A program made the translations under genes and the position numbers. The notes under the pieces are model-generated. The model saw nothing but the letters and a program-made list of their open reading frames with translations. It was not told the origin of the DNA and did no database searches. From contig JAAEEL010000060.1 of NCBI GenBank assembly GCA_013415795.1, forward strand, positions 1-6,047: 6,047 bases of DNA, given 5' to 3'. The stretch comes from Methanocellales archaeon (GTDB lineage: Archaea; Halobacteriota; UBA148). Every line of letters begins with the position of its first letter. Within the stretch, counting starts at the first letter, position 1. Below are positions 1 through 4,271 of this stretch, piece after piece.

Positions 1-828
1 AGTGATTTTCTTGAGGAGAACCCAAAGATAGCAGAGAGCATAATCAAGAAATCTATCATGGCAGCCAAAGCGAGAGAGGCTGCCCGCAAAGCAAGAGAGC
101 TGACACGAAGAAAAAATACCTTGGAGAGCAGCTCTCTGCCAGGTAAGCTGGCTGACTGTTCTGAGAAAGACCCTTCCAAATGCGAACTGTTTATAGTGGA
201 GGGGGACTCTGCTGGGGGATCTGCCAAGCAAGGTCGAGACAGGATTTTCCAAGCAATACTCCCGATCAGAGGCAAGATAGTGAACGTTGAGAAAGCCAGA
301 CTAAACAAGGTCCTGTCTAGCAGAGAGATCAGAGATCTAATCACTGCCATAGGAACAGGCATAGACGAGGAATTCGATATTTCGAAAGCGAGATATCACA
401 AAATAATCATAATGACAGATGCCGATGTTGATGGTTCGCATATTAGAACCTTATTGTTAACGCTCTTCTACAGATATATGAAGCCATTAATTACAGCTGG
501 ATACGTCTACATAGCACAGCCACCGCTTTATAAAGTTCAGAAGGGTAAAGAAGTTCGTTATGCATATGTTGAGGAAACATTCCAACGCATTCTGAAGGAA
601 TTAGGAGATAAAGCAAGCGTTCAGCGTTACAAGGGTCTGGGTGAGATGAACTCCGACCAGCTATGGGAGACCACGATGAATCCAGGCACGAGGAATATGC
701 TGAAGGTGACTTTAGAAGACTCTGTTGAGGCAGACCGTATCTTCACTATATTGATGGGAGATTTGGTTGAGCCCAGACGAGAGTTCATACAAACCCACGC
801 TAAGGAAGTGAGAGTCTTAGATGTCTGA
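1..828 (+). CDS. gyrB: DNA gyrase subunit B, C-terminal part (5' end outside window)
   Basis: ATPase-bearing subunit of DNA gyrase (GyrA2GyrB2), the type IIA topoisomerase that introduces negative supercoils using ATP. Only the last 275 residues are visible; the frame is open from base 1, so the gene starts upstream of the window and the ATG at 58 is internal. The fragment holds the TOPRIM domain: the EGDSAGGS motif with the catalytic Glu (visible residues 67-74), the metal-binding DADVDG motif (140-145), then PLYK and the QRYKGLGEMN motif (208-217) typical of GyrB/ParE, and the usual EPRREFI tail. There is no large insertion between TOPRIM and the QRYKGLGE region such as E. coli GyrB carries, so it resembles the shorter GyrB of most bacteria and archaea. 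The ATPase and transducer domains are not visible. It overlaps gyrA by 8 bp, so the two are translated from one message. Identification is secure; GyrB rather than ParE is supported by the adjacent gyrA with a GyrA box. Confidence 0.97.
   Translation, partial: SDFLEENPKIAESIIKKSIMAAKAREAARKARELTRRKNTLESSSLPGKLADCSEKDPSKCELFIVEGDSAGGSAKQGRDRIFQAILPIRGKIVNVEKARLNKVLSSREIRDLITAIGTGIDEEFDISKARYHKIIIMTDADVDGSHIRTLLLTLFYRYMKPLITAGYVYIAQPPLYKVQKGKEVRYAYVEETFQRILKELGDKASVQRYKGLGEMNSDQLWETTMNPGTRNMLKVTLEDSVEADRIFTILMGDLVEPRREFIQTHAKEVRVLDV
804..811 (+). promoter_or_regulatory. Shine-Dalgarno site for gyrA inside the gyrB 3' end
   Basis: GGAAGTGA differs at one base from the archaeal/bacterial anti-SD complement GGAGGTGA and lies 9 nt upstream of the ATG at 821. 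It supports that start codon and suggests gyrA is translated by re-initiation on the gyrBA message. Confidence 0.7.
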
Positions 829-3205
829 ACTGCCAGTTAACATTGAAGATGAGATGAAGAACTCTTACATGGACTATGCGATGAGCGTAATAGTCGGAAG
901 AGCACTCCCCGACATCAGAGATGGACTGAAGCCCGTCCACCGAAGAATTCTCTATGCCATGCACGAACTTGGTATGAGTTCTGACAAGTCCTATAAAAAG
1001 TCTGCAAGAATAGTTGGGGAAGTATTGGGGAAATTCCATCCTCATGGGGATGTTGCCGTCTATGATTCCATGGTCAGAATGGCTCAAGATTTTTCTTCTA
1101 GATATATGCTCATCGATGGGCAGGGAAACTTTGGATCCGTAGACGGTGATCCTTCGGCTGCAATGCGTTATACCGAGGTGCGTCTCTCCAAGATGTCAGA
1201 GGAAGTGCTCACAGATATCCATAAGAATACCGTGGATTTCGTGCCCAACTTCGATGGATCTTTAGAGGAGCCTTCGATATTACCTGCGAAAGTACCAGTA
1301 TTGTTGATCAATGGCTCAGCTGGGATAGCAGTGGGAATGGCCACGAACATGCCACCACATAACCTGAGCGAAGTCATCAACGGCATCATACTCACCATCG
1401 AAAACCCAGACGTTTCGACAAAGGAGCTGATGAAAGTCATCAAGGGACCTGACTTTCCGACCGGTGCCTACATCGTAGGAAGAGACGGGATTAGAAGCGC
1501 CTATGACACTGGCAGGGGCATCATAAAGCTCAGAGCTAAGGCAGATGTAAAAGAAGATAGGATACTTATCACCGAGATCCCATTTCAGGTGAATAAGGCC
1601 AAGCTCATCGAGAACATCGCAGATCTCGTCAGAGAGAATAAGGTCACTGACATCGCAGATCTGAGAGATGAGACCGATAGGTCAGGTATGTGCATCGCGA
1701 TCGAGCTAAAACCAAGGGCTAATGCCGACCTTATATTGAATCAACTGTACAAGCATACCCACCTTGAGACAACTTTTGGGGTCATCAATCTGGTGCTTGT
1801 GGACGGTCAGCCAAAGGTGCTGGGTCTCAAAGACATGATCCTGCAGTACATCGAGCATAGGGAGCAGGTTATCACTCGAAGATCCTCCTACGAGCTCGAT
1901 AAGGCAGAAAAAAGGGCACACATCCTTGAGGGTTTGAAGGTTGCTCTGGATCAAATAGACGACATGATCACCATCATCAGGCAATCTCAGACTAGAGAAG
2001 AGGCTAGTGAGAAGATAGCAGATCGTTTCGCTTTGAGCGAGGAGCAGGTTAAAGCGATCTTAGACATGAGGTTGCATCGCCTAATCGCCCTCGAAAGGAA
2101 AAAGCTGGATGATGAATATGCCCAGCTGGAGAGAGACATAGGCCGATTAAGAGAGATCTTAGGTAGCGAGCAGGAGATTCTAGGTATAATCAAAGAAGAG
2201 CTGACTGAGATCAAGGAGAAATATGGTGATTCACGCAGGACTGTGATAACCAGTGAAGAGCCCAAATTGGAAATGGAAGATTTCATTCCTGAGGAGACAG
2301 TTGTTGTCACCCTTACCAATGGAGGATATATCAAGAGAATGCCCGTGGATGTGTATCGGAGCCAAAGGAGAGGAGGTCGTGGAATAAAGGGCACTAGAAC
2401 CAAAGAAGAGGATTTTGTAGAGGACCTATTTGTCGCCTCCACACACGATTATTTTCTCTTCTTCACTGATAATGGCAGAATGCACCGTATCAAAGCCTAC
2501 GAGATACCTATCGCAAGTAGACATGCCAAGGGTAAGGCAATAGTCAATCTGTTGAACCTTGATAAGGACGAGAACGTCACTGCTACGATTTCGATCAATG
2601 ATTTTGATAGTGAGCATTTTTTGGTAATGGCTACGAAAAAGGGTGTTATCAAGAAGACCGAGCTGGCAAAATTTGATTCTCCCTACAAATGTCTTAGAGC
2701 TGTCACGCTTAAGGATGATGTCCTTGTGGCTGTAAAGCTGACTGATGGTGAACAGGAGATTATTCTTGCCACCAAACAAGGAAAGGCAATAAGATTCAGT
2801 GAGAAAGATGTCAGATCAATGGGACGCACCGCAGCGGGTGTGAAGGGTATAAGACTGAGAGAGGATGACGACGTCATTGCGATGGATATTATCCTAAAGA
2901 ATGCTACGTTGCTTACGATTACAGAGAACGGATACGGCAAAAGAACGTCAATAGAAGAATATCGCAAGCAAAAAAGAGGTGGCAGAGGCATCATTAACAT
3001 TAAGACGAGCAAGAGAAATGGCTCTGCAGTTGACATTCTGGAAGTTCGAGAGAACGATGAGATAATGATCACAACATCAGGTGGTTTCGTCATAAGAGCA
3101 CCGGTCAAAGATGTAAGAATCCAGGGCAGAAGCACCCAGGGCGTGAGATTAATGCGCCTCGAAGAAGGCGACAAAGTGGTCGCAGTAGCGAAAGTCCTGG
3201 AATAG
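821..3205 (+). CDS. gyrA: DNA gyrase subunit A, complete
   Basis: DNA-cleaving and DNA-wrapping subunit of gyrase, 794 aa, a little shorter than E. coli GyrA (875). The N-terminus MSELPVNIEDEM...SYMDYAMSVIVGRALPD matches the family, and the start at 821 has a good SD and overlaps the gyrB stop (826-828). Winged-helix domain: KFHPHGD at 71-77 and AAMRYTEVR, where Y117 is the catalytic tyrosine that forms the 5'-phosphotyrosyl link and R116 its partner. Tower domain about 150-350, and coiled-coil/dimer gate about 350-480 with the conserved hydrophobic-Arg stretch ILDMRLHRLIALE (413-425). The C-terminal beta-pinwheel (about 490-794) has six T-x-N/G-G-x-x-x-R type repeats. Repeat 1 carries the canonical GyrA box QRRGGRG (515-521), needed for DNA wrapping and negative supercoiling, which distinguishes GyrA from ParC. 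Repeat 5 carries QKRGGRG (717-723). The position equivalent to E. coli Ser83 is Val78. There is no acidic C-terminal tail. No frameshift is seen. Confidence 0.98.
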   Translation: MSELPVNIEDEMKNSYMDYAMSVIVGRALPDIRDGLKPVHRRILYAMHELGMSSDKSYKKSARIVGEVLGKFHPHGDVAVYDSMVRMAQDFSSRYMLIDGQGNFGSVDGDPSAAMRYTEVRLSKMSEEVLTDIHKNTVDFVPNFDGSLEEPSILPAKVPVLLINGSAGIAVGMATNMPPHNLSEVINGIILTIENPDVSTKELMKVIKGPDFPTGAYIVGRDGIRSAYDTGRGIIKLRAKADVKEDRILITEIPFQVNKAKLIENIADLVRENKVTDIADLRDETDRSGMCIAIELKPRANADLILNQLYKHTHLETTFGVINLVLVDGQPKVLGLKDMILQYIEHREQVITRRSSYELDKAEKRAHILEGLKVALDQIDDMITIIRQSQTREEASEKIADRFALSEEQVKAILDMRLHRLIALERKKLDDEYAQLERDIGRLREILGSEQEILGIIKEELTEIKEKYGDSRRTVITSEEPKLEMEDFIPEETVVVTLTNGGYIKRMPVDVYRSQRRGGRGIKGTRTKEEDFVEDLFVASTHDYFLFFTDNGRMHRIKAYEIPIASRHAKGKAIVNLLNLDKDENVTATISINDFDSEHFLVMATKKGVIKKTELAKFDSPYKCLRAVTLKDDVLVAVKLTDGEQEIILATKQGKAIRFSEKDVRSMGRTAAGVKGIRLREDDDVIAMDIILKNATLLTITENGYGKRTSIEEYRKQKRGGRGIINIKTSKRNGSAVDILEVRENDEIMITTSGGFVIRAPVKDVRIQGRSTQGVRLMRLEEGDKVVAVAKVLE

Positions 3206-3353
3206 GATCTCGGAGTATTTTAAATATACCTTGGATAATTCCACCTAGATAGTTTATAGTGCTAACTATGTGTTCTTTAGTTACTAATTTTTCACTCTTT
3301 GACGCCTCTTGAATTTGTTTTTCCTTATCTTTCTCAGTTTTATCTGCAACCAT
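3105..3353 (-). CDS. possible small hypothetical protein, antisense to the gyrA 3' end
   Basis: 82-aa ORF whose first 49 codons lie in the intergenic region and whose last 33 run antisense to the end of gyrA (101 bp overlap). I do not recognise a family. Residues 1-27 are strongly charged and Lys/Glu-rich (MVADKTEKDKEK...), likely disordered or coiled. Residues about 28-50 look like an amphipathic helix (HIVSTINYLGGIIQGIFKILRD). The rest is Leu/Arg/Cys/Pro-rich and reads like a chance translation of the gyrA complement. The protein-like first half, and a BRE/TATA-like element with its expected start about 7 nt upstream of the ATG, argue that something was or is expressed here. No SD is visible. 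Options are a genuine small gene with an unusual convergent overlap, a 5' remnant of a longer gene cut off next to gyrA, or chance. It is the least certain coding call in the window. Confidence 0.35.
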   Translation of the reverse strand: MVADKTEKDKEKQIQEASKSEKLVTKEHIVSTINYLGGIIQGIFKILRDPIPGLSLLRPLCRLLRGALISRPGCFCPGFLHL

Positions 3354-3381
3354 TTTATATTATATAAAAAAATTACTATAC

Positions 3382-3394
3382 CTTAAAATTTCGC
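3382..3394 (-). promoter_or_regulatory. candidate archaeal BRE/TATA promoter for the 3353 ORF
   Basis: Read on the - strand this is GCGAAATTTTAAG: a purine/A-rich BRE-like GCGAAA followed by TTTTAAG. Transcription about 26 nt downstream would begin near 3360, a few bases before the ATG at 3353, matching the short leaders common in archaea. A second AT-rich stretch at 3358-3370 is too close to the ATG to serve as TATA for it. The region is AT-rich, so chance matches are likely. Confidence 0.35.
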
Positions 3395-3420
3395 ATTTAA
3401 CCTCTTCTTAAGATATATTC

Positions 3421-3440
3421 CCAGAAATTTTTTTTTCTGG
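3421..3440 (+). terminator. perfect inverted repeat with 9-T run, candidate terminator
   Basis: CCAGAAA (3421-3427) and TTTCTGG (3434-3440) are exact reverse complements around six T. On the + strand they give nine consecutive T (3428-3436), the kind of oligo-T that terminates archaeal RNA polymerase. It lies about 215 bp after the gyrA stop and could end a gyrBA readthrough transcript; nothing closer to gyrA looks like a strong terminator. The T-run is in the loop and arm, not after the stem, so this is not a classical bacterial terminator. On the - strand it becomes an A-run. Confidence 0.4.
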
Positions 3441-3477
3441 CTAAACAAAGATGATTATGCTCGTTTCTTAAAATTCG

Positions 3478-3492
3478 TGTAATTTGATTACA
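3478..3492. repeat. short dyad downstream of the membrane-protein gene
   Basis: TGTAAT (3478-3483), loop TTG, ATTACA (3487-3492): a perfect 6-bp inverted repeat 40 bp past the 3532-3837 gene's stop on the - strand. It could be a hairpin in that gene's 3' UTR, but no T-run follows directly on the - strand. Dyads this short arise easily in AT-rich DNA. Confidence 0.25.
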
Positions 3493-3531
3493 TTAATTCA
3501 AAGATGCCCCGAATCAAAACTTTAACATAAA

Positions 3532-3837
3532 TCAATCAGAAACGTGCTTAAACTCTTTATATGCTAAAAATCCTAAAACTAAATCATAGGCAACTCCACC
3601 AAAGGTATACGCCCCACTTGTAAATATCGCTGACAAAGTTATATCAATTATTACAATGATTCCCGTTAATATTGAGCCACTTTTTTGCTTTAAAACCACA
3701 CCTATAAGAGCAGCAAGGTACAAAACAGCGAATGAGATGGAAATCCAATTGCTGAAAGACAGAATTACTTGGATAACAAATCTGATAATAAGCATTATTA
3801 ATAATATAATTGTAGTTGCATTAAATTTTTTTTCCAT
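3532..3837 (-). CDS. small four-helix integral membrane protein, unknown function
   Basis: 101-aa protein not recognised as a named family. It starts MEKKFNATT and has four predicted hydrophobic segments at about 8-28, 32-49, 54-73 and 79-93. Positive residues (K3, K4, R19, K50, K52) lie at the ends of helices 1 and 2, and the charged tail (K94, E95, K97, H98) follows helix 4. By the positive-inside rule both termini and the 50-53 loop would be cytoplasmic. D65 sits within helix 3 and D85 within helix 4, buried acidic residues that could matter for transport or assembly, though this is speculation. The coherent hydrophobic periodicity, a single clean ATG and a TATA-like element upstream make it a real gene rather than a shadow. 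It is alone on its strand, transcribed away from the 4116-6047 genes, so no operon partner suggests a role. No SD is visible; a short or near-leaderless message is likely. Confidence 0.75.
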   Translation of the reverse strand: MEKKFNATTIILLIMLIIRFVIQVILSFSNWISISFAVLYLAALIGVVLKQKSGSILTGIIVIIDITLSAIFTSGAYTFGGVAYDLVLGFLAYKEFKHVSD

Positions 3838-3870
3838 TTTCCATTCTAGATAACCAATATTAATTCATTT

Positions 3871-3880
3871 TATTTAAATA
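3871..3880 (-). promoter_or_regulatory. TATA box for the 3532-3837 membrane-protein gene
   Basis: TATTTAAATA is a self-complementary TATA element. On the - strand a start about 26 nt downstream falls near 3849, leaving a leader of about 12 nt before the ATG at 3837. Being palindromic, it could also fire toward the + strand, with a start near 3901. Confidence 0.5.
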
Positions 3881-3890
3881 CATTTATGAT

Positions 3891-3941
3891 AAATTGCCTA
3901 TTAGAAATTTCACTTATATATGAACTGAATAAAGGCAATTT
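3891..3941. repeat. 9-bp inverted repeat, possible operator or RNA stem
   Basis: AAATTGCCT (3891-3899) and AGGCAATTT (3933-3941) are exact reverse complements separated by 33 nt. Outward the pairing continues weakly (T·G, A-T, G·T). The left arm lies 10 bp upstream of the - strand TATA box. It contains the only G/C core (GCC/GGC) in this AT-rich stretch, so chance is less likely than for the other dyads. It could be a regulator-binding site with two half-sites or the base of an RNA stem. Confidence 0.4.
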
Positions 3942-4060
3942 GTTTATTTAGCACTTCTTTTGAGAGTTAAAACTGTGAGTTTTCATAGGATAGCTTCAAC
4001 AATATTACTAGAGCTATGAGACTAATGTCGATCATCCTTCCTCTAAGAAGGTAATTTTTT
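3942..4060 (+). ncRNA. speculative small structured RNA
   Basis: A TATA-like TTATATAT at 3914-3921 would place a + strand start near 3942, and a hairpin with a T-run ends at 4060. Between them are a 6-bp hairpin AAAACT-gtg-AGTTTT (3969-3983) and a 6-bp stem ATAGCT/AGCTAT (3990-3995 with 4012-4017). A transcript of about 120 nt with three hairpins is possible. No known RNA family was recognised, and no C/D box, H/ACA or tRNA signature is clear. Each stem is short, so this rests only on the combination of promoter-like, hairpin and terminator-like elements. Confidence 0.2.
4036..4060 (+). terminator. hairpin plus T6 run, candidate intrinsic terminator
   Basis: CCTTC (4036-4040), loop CTCTAA, GAAGG (4046-4050), then TAA and six T (4055-4060). 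This looks like an intrinsic terminator on the + strand, but no annotated + strand gene ends just before it. It sits immediately upstream of the next promoter, so it could end a small RNA or insulate the downstream unit. Confidence 0.4.
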
Positions 4061-4077
4061 GTAAAAGCATATTTAAG
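4061..4077 (+). promoter_or_regulatory. archaeal BRE/TATA promoter for the surface-protein unit
   Basis: GTAAAAGC (BRE-like, 4061-4068) followed by ATATTTAA (4069-4076). Initiation about 26 nt downstream falls near 4098, just before the short ORFs that start at 4102 and 4116. This is the best-placed promoter for the gene starting at 4272. Confidence 0.5.
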
Positions 4078-4101
4078 GGTGTTATGGTAATAGGGAGTAA
4101 T

Positions 4102-4119
4102 ATGAATTATCAAAAATGA
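4102..4119 (+). CDS. 5-codon mini-ORF overlapping the next start (ATGA)
   Basis: The ATG at 4102 is preceded at a 4-nt spacing by GGGAG (4093-4097), the best-spaced SD-like site in this leader. It encodes MNYQK and stops at TGA 4117-4119, which overlaps the ATG at 4116 as ATGA, an arrangement usual for translational coupling. It could be a leader ORF, chance, or the true start of the next ORF displaced by an indel in the A-rich run (the two frames differ by one base insertion). Confidence 0.25.
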   Translation: MNYQK

Positions 4120-4265
4120 AAAAAATATTGGATGTTGTTCTTTTGTTAACTCAGATTACATGCTTTTTCGGATTCATTGAAAATGAGTTCAAATCTACTA
4201 CGAGACCAAAACTAACTCCTATGCAAACACCAAGAGCCACGATGTTAAACCATAAACAAAAATAA
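4116..4265 (+). CDS. 49-aa peptide with signal-like N-terminus, leader of the surface-protein unit
   Basis: The ORF starts MKKILDVVLLLTQITCFFGF: two Lys, then a hydrophobic stretch to about residue 20, like a Sec signal peptide. C16 is in no clear lipobox. The rest is hydrophilic and Thr/Pro-containing (STTRPKLTPMQTPRATM), similar in composition to the linker of the protein encoded downstream. It ends at TAA 4263-4265, 6 nt before and in the same frame as the ATG at 4272, so the two share a frame separated by one stop. No SD lies at normal distance from this ATG; translation may depend on coupling from the mini-ORF at 4102. It may be a short secreted peptide, a regulatory leader, or a decayed 5' end of an earlier gene. 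I recognise no family. Confidence 0.4.
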   Translation: MKKILDVVLLLTQITCFFGFIENEFKSTTRPKLTPMQTPRATMLNHKQK

Positions 4266-4271
4266 AAGGAG

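Larger units (their letters stand above)
3354..3531. other. AT-rich spacer between the two - strand ORFs
   Basis: No ORF longer than about 10 codons is seen on either strand. The spacer holds the candidate promoter at 3382-3394, the T-run inverted repeat at 3421-3440 and the dyad at 3478-3492. No tRNA-like or other recognisable RNA gene is visible. Confidence 0.7.
3838..4115. other. divergent intergenic region rich in inverted repeats
   Basis: This AT-rich region separates the - strand membrane-protein gene from the + strand surface-protein unit. It contains no ORF above about 25 codons (a 21-codon + strand ORF at 3886-3951 has no visible RBS). It holds the - strand TATA box, a 9-bp inverted repeat, hairpins at 3969-3983, 3990-4017 and 4036-4050, a T6 run, and a + strand BRE/TATA element, listed separately. 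Confidence 0.7.

Noticed and set aside
2969..2989. Second GyrA-box-like motif QKRGGRG in GyrA
   Set aside because: It falls in pinwheel repeat 5 after YGKR...EYR, where many bacterial GyrA proteins also have an RGGKG/RGGRG-type sequence, so it is a normal family feature and not a duplicated wrapping box.
3249..3269. ATAGTT/AACTAT inverted repeat 44 bp after gyrA as its terminator
   Set aside because: Only 6 A/T-rich pairs with a 9-nt loop and no clean T-run directly after it; it also lies in the candidate - strand ORF. Too weak to call.
3656..3853. 65-aa + strand ORF
   Set aside because: It is the complement of the four-helix membrane-protein gene, whose hydrophobic pattern and promoter are far more convincing.
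3206..4115. Insertion sequence or CRISPR array in the AT-rich region
   Set aside because: No transposase-like ORF, terminal inverted repeats with target duplication, or regularly spaced direct repeats were seen.
4180..4205. GTTCAAATC resembling a tRNA T-loop
   Set aside because: The flanking bases cannot form the 5-bp T-stem (only scattered pairs), and no anticodon or acceptor stem is found around it.
4263..4265. Stop-codon readthrough joining the 49-aa ORF to the large gene
   Set aside because: The two are in frame, but the stop is TAA, not the TAG read as pyrrolysine or the TGA read as selenocysteine, and the large gene has its own complete signal sequence.
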